A stretch of DNA of 64,000 bases, taken from the NCBI RefSeq assembly GCF_016702655.1, contig NZ_JADJDO010000005.1, positions 186,001-250,000 on the forward strand, given 5' to 3'. Position 1 is the first letter of the stretch. Every line of letters begins with the position of its first letter. Positions 10,130-16,742 of the stretch are shown piece by piece. This stretch comes from Ideonella sp. GTDB taxonomy: Bacteria > Pseudomonadota > Gammaproteobacteria > Burkholderiales > Burkholderiaceae_C. The notes beneath the pieces are model-generated. The model worked only from the letters and a program-made list of their open reading frames with translations, searched no databases and was not told where the DNA came from. The position numbers and the translations under genes are program-made.

Positions 10130-11026
10130 TCAAGCCCCGCTGGCCGCCACCGCTTTCGGCGCCGATCGACCGATCATGCCGAGGCTGAGTGCGGTGCCGA
10201 ACAGCACCACCGCACCGCCGCCGATCATCTGCACCGTGACCCCCTCGCCGAGGTACCAGACGCCGGCGGCCATGGCCACGACCGGGTTCAGGAAGGTGAC
10301 CGACATCGCCCGCACGGGCCCGATGCGGCGCAGCAGCCGGAAGTACATCAGGAACCCGAGGCCCGAACTGGCGACACCCAGGAAGCTCATCTCGGCCCAC
10401 GCGCGCAGGCTCGGGTTCTGGCTCGGCCAACTGGCCCAGGCAAAGGGCGCCAGGAACAGGCTGGCCGCGAGCAGGCTGCCCACCGTGATGACCATCGAGT
10501 CGACGCCCGCGAGATGCTTGCGCGCGTAGTTGGCGCCGACACCCCACAGGATCGACGTGCACAGCACCGCCGCGACGGCCAGCAGGCCGCTGCCCGACTT
10601 GAACGACGCGCTGCCCCACATCAGCGCCGCGACGCCGGCAAACCCGATCACGAGGCCCCAGGCGCGCTGGCGGCCCAGGTGCTCCTGCAGCAGAAAGTGC
10701 GCGATCAGCGCCGCAAAGAGCGGCGCCGTGGCATTGAGCACCGCGACCAGGCCGGCCGTGATGTGCAGCGACGCATAGGCCAGCAGCAGAAACGGCAGCG
10801 CGGTGTAGGGCACGCCCAGCATCAGCAGTTGGCGCGGGTGCGCGCGCAGCGACGGCAGGCCGCCGCGCAGCGCAAGCACGGGCAGCAACAGCACGGCCGC
10901 CATCCCGAGCCGCAAGGCGACGAGCGGCGCCGGCCCGAAGGCCGGCACGGCCGCGCGCATGAAGAGATAGGCCGCTCCCCAGAGCAGGCTCAGCAGCAGC
11001 AGTTCGAACACATCCTGGGCGCGCAT
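10130..11026 (-). CDS. EamA/DMT family transporter
   Basis: 298 residues from the ATG at 11026. About ten hydrophobic segments in two EamA halves are visible (first half from ELLLLSLLWGAAYLFMRAAV, second from LLAVAAVLCTSILWGVGANY). Each half has the FxxLR-type and P-x-x-A helices of drug/metabolite transporters. An inner-membrane exporter is likely; the substrate cannot be told from sequence. It is divergent from the carbonic anhydrase gene. Confidence 0.9.
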   Translation of the reverse strand: MRAQDVFELLLLSLLWGAAYLFMRAAVPAFGPAPLVALRLGMAAVLLLPVLALRGGLPSLRAHPRQLLMLGVPYTALPFLLLAYASLHITAGLVAVLNATAPLFAALIAHFLLQEHLGRQRAWGLVIGFAGVAALMWGSASFKSGSGLLAVAAVLCTSILWGVGANYARKHLAGVDSMVITVGSLLAASLFLAPFAWASWPSQNPSLRAWAEMSFLGVASSGLGFLMYFRLLRRIGPVRAMSVTFLNPVVAMAAGVWYLGEGVTVQMIGGGAVVLFGTALSLGMIGRSAPKAVAASGA

Positions 11027-11118
11027 CCGCCCGAGCTTATCGGATCGCCCGTCGATGGCCGGCGGCGCAAGCCCGGGTCCAGCCCGCCGCACTCCGGGAT
11101 CGCATTACCATGGCGTGA

Positions 11119-11733
11119 ATGGCGAGCACCCAACCTGCCTGCACTGCCGATGAAGCGCTGGCGCGCCTGAAGGCGGGCAATGCGCGCTTCGTGCGCGGCG
11201 AGGCCCGCTTCCCGACCGTGCAAAAGGAGATTCTTGCCGACCTGGCCAAGGGCCAGCAACCCTATGCCACCATCCTCGGCTGCAGCGACAGCCGGGTTCC
11301 GCCCGAGCTCGTTTTCGATGCCGGGTTCGGCGAGCTGTTCGTCGTGCGGGTTGCGGGCAACGTGCTCGGGCCGTCGATCCTGGGGACGCTGCAATACGCA
11401 GGCGCGCATCTTCACACGCAGCTCTTCGTCGTGATGGGGCACGAGGGCTGCGGGGCCGTCAGCGCGGCGCTGGCTTCGAGGCTCCGGGGCGCGCGCCAGA
11501 AGAGCCGCATCGAAGTGCTGTTGCGCAACATCCTGCCCGCGCTCGACGATCTGGACCCGACCCTGCCTGCTGACGAGCTGCTCAGTGCCGCAGTCGAAGC
11601 CAACGTGCGCTGGACTGTCAGCCGCCTGCGCGAGACGCCGGAAGTGAAGGCCAGGCAGGCGAGCGGCAGCGCGATGAGGCTGATCGGCGCGGTGTACGAA
11701 CTGAGGTCCGGGCGGGTGCGGTTTCTCGAATGA
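11119..11733 (+). CDS. Beta-class carbonic anhydrase
   Basis: 204 residues. Zinc ligands of beta-carbonic anhydrases are present: Cys55 in CSDSR, His108 and Cys111 in GHEGCG, and Asp57/Arg59 as the catalytic dyad. It interconverts CO2 and bicarbonate in the cytoplasm. No signal peptide is seen. A long imperfect hairpin separates it from the downstream persulfide dioxygenase gene. Confidence 0.93.
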   Translation: MASTQPACTADEALARLKAGNARFVRGEARFPTVQKEILADLAKGQQPYATILGCSDSRVPPELVFDAGFGELFVVRVAGNVLGPSILGTLQYAGAHLHTQLFVVMGHEGCGAVSAALASRLRGARQKSRIEVLLRNILPALDDLDPTLPADELLSAAVEANVRWTVSRLRETPEVKARQASGSAMRLIGAVYELRSGRVRFLE

Positions 11734-11790
11734 AACGAGCAGGCCGACGAAGGAGAGCAGCTTCTCCGACGGGCCGGTCGTCGGCTCGTT
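11734..11790. other. Imperfect hairpin between carbonic anhydrase and dioxygenase genes
   Basis: Outer arms AACGAGC...CCGACGA and TCGTCGG.CTCGTT are complementary with a small bulge. An inner GGAGA...TCTCC pairs as well. No U-tract follows, so it may act as an mRNA end, a processing site or an attenuator; its role is unproven. Confidence 0.4.
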
Positions 11791-11814
11791 GATGCCAGCC
11801 GAGGCTGAACCACC

Positions 11815-12426
11815 ATGCTCGTCTTTCGCCAGCTCTTCGACGCCACCTCGTCGACCTACACCTACCTGCTGGCCGACAGCGGCGAGGCCCTGCTGATCGA
11901 CGCCGTGTTCGAGCATGCCCGGCGCGACACCGCGCTGCTGCGCGAACTCGGCCTCACGCTCGCGGCGACGCTGGAGACGCATGTGCACGCCGACCACGTC
12001 ACGGCCGCCTGGCTGCTCCAGCAGCGCACCGGCAGCCGGATCGCCGTGTCTGCCGCCGGCGGCGCGGCCGGTGTCGACCTGCCGCTGAGGCACGGCGACA
12101 CGATCGCCTTCGGCCGCCGCCACCTGCAGGTGCGCGCGACGCCCGGGCACACCGCCGGCTGCCTGACCTACGTGCTCGACGACGAACGCATGGCCTTCAC
12201 CGGCGACGCGCTGCTGATCCGCGGCTGCGGGCGCACCGACTTCCAGCAGGGCAGCCCGGCCGCGCTGTACCGATCCGTGCGCGAGCAGATCCTCTCGCTG
12301 CCCGACGACTGCCTGCTCTACCCGGCGCACGACTACAACGGCCGCACGGTCACGAGCGTCGCGGAAGAGCGCCGCTTCAACCCGCGCTTCGGCGGCGACA
12401 GCAACGAGGCCGACTTCACCGGCTAG
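11815..12426 (+). CDS. Persulfide dioxygenase (ETHE1-like), truncated by amber codon
   Basis: 203 residues of an MBL-fold persulfide dioxygenase, which oxidises glutathione persulfide to sulfite with a mononuclear iron. Metal-site motifs are intact: THVHADH (55-61), GHTAGC (His112), GDALLIRGCGR (Asp131), and YPAHDY (His172). The reading stops at TAG 12424-12426, but the next codon opens MNNLGLPHPKLIDIAVPANL in the same frame. That is the normal C-terminal end of ETHE1-type enzymes. The break is thus inside the conserved domain. Burkholderia enzymes of this type are fused to rhodanese, so the two frames are probably one interrupted gene. Confidence 0.88.
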   Translation: MLVFRQLFDATSSTYTYLLADSGEALLIDAVFEHARRDTALLRELGLTLAATLETHVHADHVTAAWLLQQRTGSRIAVSAAGGAAGVDLPLRHGDTIAFGRRHLQVRATPGHTAGCLTYVLDDERMAFTGDALLIRGCGRTDFQQGSPAALYRSVREQILSLPDDCLLYPAHDYNGRTVTSVAEERRFNPRFGGDSNEADFTG

Positions 12427-12882
12427 ATGAACAACCTCGGCCTGCCGCACCCCAAGCTGATCGACATTGCCGTGCCCGCCAATCTGCGCTGCGGCCAACC
12501 GGACAGCCAGGCGCCACTGCCCGAGGAGCCACGCTGGGCGCCGCTCGCCTGGACCTTCGCCGGCCTGTGGGAGATCGCGCCGCAGGCGCTGGAGGAAGCG
12601 CTCGGCCGGGTGCAGCTCGTCGACGTGCGCGAGGCGCAGGAGTTCGGCGGCGCGCTCGGCCACATCGCCGGCGCGCGGCTGATCCCGTTGGCCGAGCTGC
12701 CCGCGCGCGTGGCCGAGATCGACCGCGAGCAGCCGGTCGTCACCGTCTGCCGCTCGGGCACGCGCTCGGCGCAGGCCGCGGTGATGCTTGCCAAGGCCGG
12801 CGTCGCGCAGGTGGCCAACCTCGCCGGCGGCATGCTGCGCTGGCGCGCGGCGGGGTATCCGGTGCAGGGAGGCGCGGCCTAG
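12427..12882 (+). CDS. Rhodanese domain, second half of dioxygenase-rhodanese fusion
   Basis: 151 residues. The first 25 complete the dioxygenase fold of the preceding frame. From about residue 45 a rhodanese domain follows, with active-site loop CRSGTR (Cys108). Rhodanese moves sulfane sulfur between glutathione persulfide and thiosulfate, so the pair would couple persulfide oxidation with sulfur transfer. The ATG directly follows the amber codon of the upstream frame, which would permit reinitiation. There is no separate ribosome site or spacer. Confidence 0.85.
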   Translation: MNNLGLPHPKLIDIAVPANLRCGQPDSQAPLPEEPRWAPLAWTFAGLWEIAPQALEEALGRVQLVDVREAQEFGGALGHIAGARLIPLAELPARVAEIDREQPVVTVCRSGTRSAQAAVMLAKAGVAQVANLAGGMLRWRAAGYPVQGGAA

Positions 12883-12929
12883 GCGCGCGTGGGTCCGGCG
12901 GGCCGGGCACGACCGACGCCCGCAGCTTC

Positions 12930-13009
12930 CTGGGCGGGTTGCCGGTCGCCGGGATTCAGGCCCGTATGCTTGGCCAGCCGCGAGCCTTGGCCGAAGGCCA
13001 GATGCTCAC
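12930..13009 (-). pseudogene. hicA toxin remnant with internal deletion
   Basis: Reading from GTG at 13009 (overlapping the hicB stop as GTGA) gives VSIWPSAKAR, the usual start of HicA partners of this HicB type. After a frame change, LAKHTGLNPGD follows, the usual HicA end. The central ~45 residues with the catalytic His are gone. The toxin is dead while its antitoxin gene is intact. Confidence 0.65.
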
Positions 13010-13215
13010 GCAGCGGCGGGCAGGCAGAAGCGGATGTCCAGCGGCTGGGCCTCGCCCTGCTCCAGGCGTTCGGCAATGACGCGCAGCGCCAGGATCTCGG
13101 CCTTGGCCAATGCCTCCGCGGCGGCGGCGCCATACGCCAGCACGCCGGGCAGCTCGGGCACCTCGGCCAGCCAGCGGCCATCGTCTTCGCGTTCGCATTC
13201 AAGGTTGAAGTTCAT
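13006..13215 (-). CDS. hicB: HicB family antitoxin
   Basis: 69 residues from an ATG preceded by GAGGAG. The start MNFNLECEREDDGRWLAEVP and ELPGVLAYGAAAAEALAKAE are typical of HicB, which has a partial RNase H-like fold that caps HicA. No DNA-binding tail is present. Its usual partner HicA should follow on the same strand; only a deleted remnant overlaps the stop codon, so this is an orphan antitoxin. Confidence 0.85.
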   Translation of the reverse strand: MNFNLECEREDDGRWLAEVPELPGVLAYGAAAAEALAKAEILALRVIAERLEQGEAQPLDIRFCLPAAA

Positions 13216-13313
13216 GGCAGGGCTCCTCGAGCCCGCACAGTGTAGGCCGGAGGCAACCGCAACCGGCCACCCCTTGGGGAGGGCCCTTTACACGCGACAA
13301 GCGCGATCCGTGC

Positions 13314-13343
13314 TTGATCTGGCTTATTATTTGGGTGCACAAT
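13314..13343 (+). promoter_or_regulatory. Candidate promoter of the RelE-BrnA type module
   Basis: TTGATC (13314-13319) and CACAAT (13338-13343) are spaced by 18 bases in an AT-rich patch that stands out in this GC-rich DNA. The GTG start is only six bases further on. An imperfect inverted repeat GGTGCACA...TGTGCGCACC overlaps the -10 and start codon and could be the autoregulatory operator. Confidence 0.4.
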
Positions 13344-13349
13344 TAACCT

Positions 13350-13643
13350 GTGCGCACCGTGATCGAAACGCCCACTTTCCAGAAGCAGGCCGACGCGGTG
13401 TGGAGCGCCGGGGAGCGCGAGGCGTTCATCGACTTCATCGCCTGCGCCCCGGACGCGGGAGACGTGATCCCCGGCGCCGATGGCGCGCGCAAGGTGCGCT
13501 GGGCTCGCCCGGGCATGGGCAAGCGCGGCGGTGCGCGCGTCATCTACTTCCACCTGGCGGCTGACGAGGTGGTGTTACTGGTCATGGTCTACGCCAAGGC
13601 CGAGCGATCGAACGTCAAGCCTGAGCGCATCAAGCGGAGTTGA
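13350..13643 (+). CDS. RelE/ParE-superfamily toxin
   Basis: 97 residues from a GTG start. The order FQKQADAVWSAGEREAFIDF, GARKVRWARPGMGKRGGARV and IYFHLAADEVVLLVMVYAKA is that of RelE/HigB-like toxins; the GxR-x-IY strand and the C-terminal Lys-rich end (ERIKRS) are typical. Such proteins cut mRNA on the ribosome. It comes first in the operon, four bases before its antitoxin gene. Confidence 0.85.
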   Translation: MRTVIETPTFQKQADAVWSAGEREAFIDFIACAPDAGDVIPGADGARKVRWARPGMGKRGGARVIYFHLAADEVVLLVMVYAKAERSNVKPERIKRS

Positions 13644-13647
13644 GAGC

Positions 13648-13968
13648 ATGAAGACGCCGAAGAACCTGAGCGTGGACAAGGTGGCCGCGGCAATCGAGGC
13701 CGATGCCGGGCAGCCGCTGCCGGGGCTGCGCGAGTCCCTGGCCGAAGCCAAGGCGGGCTTGGCGGGGCGCGTGCACACGCCCGAGCAGATCGCCGCCCGC
13801 CGCCGCGGCCGGCCGGCTGGCAGCGTGGCCAGCGTGACCAAGGAGCCCGTGAAGCTGCGCCTGGACCCCGACGTAGTGGCGGCGCTGCGCGCCACCGGCG
13901 ACGGGTGGCAGACGCGCATCAACGACATGCTGCGTGCCAGCCTGGTGCTGTCTGGCCGGCTGGGGTAG
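13648..13968 (+). CDS. BrnA-like antitoxin
   Basis: 106 residues from an ATG after GGAG. The C-terminal VKLRLDPDVVAALRATGDGW then QTRINDMLRASL is the ribbon-helix-helix of BrnA-type antitoxins. The basic AARRRGRPAG patch precedes it. It should bind the toxin with its N-terminal half and the operon operator with the RHH. The pairing of a RelE-like toxin with a BrnA-like antitoxin is an established mix. Confidence 0.83.
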   Translation: MKTPKNLSVDKVAAAIEADAGQPLPGLRESLAEAKAGLAGRVHTPEQIAARRRGRPAGSVASVTKEPVKLRLDPDVVAALRATGDGWQTRINDMLRASLVLSGRLG

Positions 13969-13989
13969 TCTGGCAACTGCACTCGGACC

Positions 13990-14150
13990 GGAGCCTGAGC
14001 AAGAGTGGCGCCGATGCAGAAGAGGTCCGCTCCGTCACGAGAAGCCTGAGCGCCTGCGCACCGCGGCGCCTGCCCGTCCTGCAGACTGCCCGAGCATCGC
14101 ATCCTCGACAGGAACGAGTGGGCCGTCGTCGTGCCCGCCGCCAGCGCGGC
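13990..14150 (+). pseudogene. Decayed duplicate of the 5' end of the HIT gene
   Basis: The stretch mirrors 15297-15440. Both have GAGCAAGA.TGGC.CCGATGCAGA, and both have CTGCCCGAGCATCGCATC followed by a near-identical GGGCCGTCGTCGTG. The readable peptide is CPSCRLPEHRILDRNEWAVV, matching CPFCGLPEHRIIDSNDWAVV of the intact gene. The frame is open only briefly and ends without the HIT motif. The two copies bracket the YafQ-DinJ and HigA-type genes. Confidence 0.75.
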
Positions 14151-14167
14151 GCGCGAGAGGGAAGCCA

Positions 14168-14497
14168 CTATTCAAACAGATCGGAATGGGTTCCCGCGCG
14201 GACAAATATGACCTGCTCGCCTTCGCCGGTGCCGCTCAGGCGATAGATCAACAGGAAGTCGCCGCCGACATGGCACTCTCGATGGTCTGACCACTCCCCC
14301 ACGAGCGGGTGGTCCAGCCACTCCGGGCCGAGCGGCTCGTCGTGCGCCACCAGCAGCAGCATCGCTTGCTTCAGCCGCTTCATGTCGTAGCGGCCGGAGT
14401 GCGAGAGCCGGGTCCAGTCCTTGACGAATGCCTTGGTGCGATCCGCTGACCTCGGCAGGACAGCGCGCTTACCGCTTGGCGCCTTCTTCGAGGTCAT
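14168..14497 (-). CDS. yafQ: YafQ family mRNA-cleaving toxin
   Basis: 109 residues. The RelE-fold elements RTKAFVKDWTRLSHSGRYDM, KRLKQAMLLLVAHDEPL and HPLVGEWSDHRECHVGGDFL match YafQ. The catalytic His and the terminal strand IYRLSGTGEGEQVIFVRAGT with SDLF are present. YafQ cleaves mRNA in frame on the ribosome. The gene overlaps the end of the DinJ-type antitoxin gene by 29 bases, so the two are translationally linked. Confidence 0.88.
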   Translation of the reverse strand: MTSKKAPSGKRAVLPRSADRTKAFVKDWTRLSHSGRYDMKRLKQAMLLLVAHDEPLGPEWLDHPLVGEWSDHRECHVGGDFLLIYRLSGTGEGEQVIFVRAGTHSDLFE

Positions 14498-14738
14498 CGA
14501 TCAATGCATCCGCAGTGGCGAAGCGCGCCTTGCCCATGGCGCGCGCCTCGCGCATCGCGGCGCGCGTGCTGGCGTTCGGTGCCTGGAGCGCGAACGGCAG
14601 TTGCTGCTCGGTCACCACGCGCGTAAGGAAAACCCGCACCGCATCGGACACCGTGAGCCCCATCGACGCGAGCGTTTCCGTCGCCTGGTTCTTGATGCTC
14701 TCATCAACCCGCACGTGAACCATCGTGGTCGCGGCCAT
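14469..14738 (-). CDS. dinJ: DinJ/RelB family antitoxin
   Basis: 89 residues from the ATG at 14738, preceded by AAGGGG. The ribbon-helix-helix MVHVRVDESIKNQATETLAS with MGLTVSDAVRVFLTRVV is the DinJ/RelB domain. The C-terminal half, ending DDLEEGAKR, wraps the toxin. An inverted repeat 25 bases upstream is a plausible operator. Confidence 0.88.
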   Translation of the reverse strand: MAATTMVHVRVDESIKNQATETLASMGLTVSDAVRVFLTRVVTEQQLPFALQAPNASTRAAMREARAMGKARFATADALIDDLEEGAKR

Positions 14739-14762
14739 GCTTGTACCCCTTTGCTTACCTGC

Positions 14763-14775
14763 GATACATTGTATC
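14763..14775. promoter_or_regulatory. Palindromic operator of the dinJ-yafQ promoter
   Basis: GATACA-T-TGTATC is a perfect inverted repeat in an AT-rich patch 25 bases upstream of dinJ. Ribbon-helix-helix antitoxins repress their own promoters through such sites. TACAAT, read on the minus strand within it, could serve as the -10. Confidence 0.5.
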
Positions 14776-14834
14776 TCGTGCAAGTCTTTCGACAGACATC
14801 TTTGCCGGTCTCCAGGGCAAGGCGATCACCGTAG

Positions 14835-14915
14835 TCGTCAACCGTCAAGACCCCCAAGCACGAGATCGAACTGATCGCAGCGCGGGTGAAACGGCTGAAG
14901 GAGATGTTGCGATGA
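14835..14915 (+). pseudogene. C-terminal remnant of a HigB-like toxin
   Basis: The frame ending TGA 14913-14915 reads TVKTPKHEIELIAARVKRLK then EMLR, the usual end of Gp49-like HigB toxins. A stop (TAG 14832-14834) closes the frame just upstream and no further toxin sequence is seen. The end overlaps the next start as ATGA, preserving the old operon junction. Confidence 0.6.
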
Positions 14916-15238
14916 AACCGGAACCGCTCGAAGTGATCCGCGGCAGCGGCAATGTCTACCGCGACGTTGGCCAGGACGACGCCGACGTGAAGCAGTTCAA
15001 GGCGCTGCTCGCGGCCGAGATCATCAAGAAGCTCGACCATGACGGCCTGACGGTGCGCGCTGCCTACGCCCTCACCGGCACTGCCGCGGCAGACTTCTCC
15101 CGCATCCGCAATGCCGATCTGACCCGCTTCACGCTGGACCGCCTAGTCGGCATCGTCAGCCGCCTTGGCTCCCGGGTGGAAGTGAAGCTCAAGATCAGGC
15201 CGGCGGCCCGCGCGGCGCGCGCAAGCGAAGTCGCGTAG
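14912..15238 (+). CDS. HigA-like XRE antitoxin, orphan
   Basis: 108 residues from the ATG at 14912, with GGAGATG upstream. The HTH LTVRAAYALTGTAAADFSRI with NADLTRFTLDRLVGIVSRLG is the form paired with Gp49-like HigB toxins. The toxin is reduced to a 24-codon fragment directly upstream. The protein could still bind DNA. The first 30 residues (EVIRGSGNVYRDVGQDDADV) are characteristic of this subgroup. Confidence 0.82.
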   Translation: MKPEPLEVIRGSGNVYRDVGQDDADVKQFKALLAAEIIKKLDHDGLTVRAAYALTGTAAADFSRIRNADLTRFTLDRLVGIVSRLGSRVEVKLKIRPAARAARASEVA

Positions 15239-15313
15239 CGCGCCGCGCCCCTCGGCGGCGAGGCCGGCGGCGTCCGCACGAAGGTGCTCGCTCACACCGG
15301 AGACTGAGCAAGA

Positions 15314-15766
15314 ATGGCTCCGATGCAGACGTCGCCTCCATCACAGCAAGGCTCCGCAACCGCGCAGCTTGACGACTGCCCCTTCTGCGGCCTGCCCGAG
15401 CATCGCATCATCGACAGCAACGACTGGGCCGTCGTCGTGCGCGACGCCTATCCGGTAACGCCGGGCCACACGCTCGTGATCCCGGCCCGGCACGTCGCGT
15501 CGTTCTTCGACACCACGGCCGACGAGCGAGAGGCACTGCTGTCGCTGCTGGACGGTGCGCGCGCGCAACTGCAGGCCGAACTGCGGCCCGATGGCTTCAA
15601 CATCGGCATCAACGATGGCCGAGCGGCCGGCCAGACCGTCGGCCACTTGCACATCCACCTCATCCCGCGCTACGTCGGCGATCGGGACGAGCCGCGCGGC
15701 GGCGTGCGCTGGGTCATTCCAGAGAAGGCGGCCTACTGGCGCGACGGGCGCAAGGACGGGCGTTGA
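15314..15766 (+). CDS. HIT family hydrolase
   Basis: 150 residues; a start two codons later (15323) is equally possible. The HIT motif GHLHIHLIPRY gives the catalytic His triad, and CPFCGLP is a zinc-binding start seen in many HIT proteins. HIT proteins hydrolyse nucleoside phosphoramidates or dinucleoside polyphosphates. One base separates its stop from the ATG of the HNH endonuclease, so the two form an operon. This pairing suggests a nucleotide-linked role in the restriction unit (inference). Confidence 0.88.
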   Translation: MAPMQTSPPSQQGSATAQLDDCPFCGLPEHRIIDSNDWAVVVRDAYPVTPGHTLVIPARHVASFFDTTADEREALLSLLDGARAQLQAELRPDGFNIGINDGRAAGQTVGHLHIHLIPRYVGDRDEPRGGVRWVIPEKAAYWRDGRKDGR

Positions 15767-15767
15767 C

Positions 15768-16742
15768 ATGGCAACGGCAGGCGAAGTCCTCAACGCGTTC
15801 GACAACATCCGCCGTGCACAGCACGCGGGCGTCTACGCACCGCACAAGCCGTTGTTGATCCTGCTCGCGCTGGGGCGAGTCCAGCGCGGCGAGCCGCGCA
15901 TGGTCGAGTTCTCGGAGGTCGACGCGCCCTTGCGCGCGCTGCTGGGCGAGTTCGGCCCGAGCAGCGCCGCGAAGTCGCGCCACTACCCGTTCTGGCATCT
16001 GGCAACGGATGGGCGCGGAGCGCTGTGGGACTTGAACGGCCCCAAAGATGTACTGACGCGACCAGCCGGCGCAACGCCGAGCCTCGGCGAGCTGCGCAGA
16101 CGGCACATCGCGGGCGGCTTCGCCACCGACATCGACGCCGCGCTGCGCCAGACGCCAGGCTTGCTGCAGGACGTGGCAAGGCGAGTGCTCGACGCCTACT
16201 TCCCGGCCACGCTGCACGCCGACATTGCTGCTGCGGTTGGCCTGGATCTGGAACAGCCACCGCAGGCCGCGGACTCTGCCGGCGCCGATGCGCGATATGC
16301 AGACGCGCCGGTGCGGCGGCGTGACCCGAGTTTTCGTGAGCGAGTGCTTCGAGCCTACGAGTACCGCTGCTGTGTCTGCGGTTTCGACCTGCGCATCGGG
16401 CACGCCCCCGCCGGCCTGGAGGCTGCGCACATTCAATGGCATCAGTTCGGCGGACCCGACATCGAGCCCAACGGGCTGTCGCTTTGCGCGCTTCACCACA
16501 AGCTCTTCGACCTGGGCGTGTTCACCATCGAGCCCTCAGAGTACAGGGTGACCTTCAGCCAGCACGCGATCAGCGGCGGTCGGGGCATGTCGGGCGAGTT
16601 GCAATATCACGGACGTGCAATTCATGCGCCGCAGCGCAGCGAACTGCTCCCAGCTTCGGAGTACCTGCTGTGGAACGCAAGTGGTCCGTTCAAGAGACCA
16701 GCGCGGCCCGTTGCGCGAGCTAAACCCCGCGCAAAACGCTGA
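15768..16742 (+). CDS. HNH endonuclease, phosphorothioate-DNA-binding type (McrA-like)
   Basis: 324 residues. The N-terminal 150 residues (VLNAFDNIRRAQHAGVYAPH, HYPFWHLATDGRGALWDLNG, LLQDVARRVLDAYFP) match the sulfur-binding domain of ScoMcrA-type enzymes. From about residue 185 an HNH domain follows: zinc pair CCVC, then AAHIQWHQFGG, PNGLSLCALHHKLFD. Such enzymes cut DNA carrying phosphorothioate or 5-methylcytosine (type IV restriction). No dnd genes are seen here, consistent with defence against modified incoming DNA. The 3' end overlaps the convergent helicase gene by 23 bases. Confidence 0.88.
   Translation: MATAGEVLNAFDNIRRAQHAGVYAPHKPLLILLALGRVQRGEPRMVEFSEVDAPLRALLGEFGPSSAAKSRHYPFWHLATDGRGALWDLNGPKDVLTRPAGATPSLGELRRRHIAGGFATDIDAALRQTPGLLQDVARRVLDAYFPATLHADIAAAVGLDLEQPPQAADSAGADARYADAPVRRRDPSFRERVLRAYEYRCCVCGFDLRIGHAPAGLEAAHIQWHQFGGPDIEPNGLSLCALHHKLFDLGVFTIEPSEYRVTFSQHAISGGRGMSGELQYHGRAIHAPQRSELLPASEYLLWNASGPFKRPARPVARAKPRAKR

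Noticed and set aside
14741..14911. Upstream extension of the HigA-like gene
   Set aside because: The extension would cover the dinJ operator and the toxin remnant; GGAGATG before ATG 14912 and the ATGA overlap favour the shorter form.
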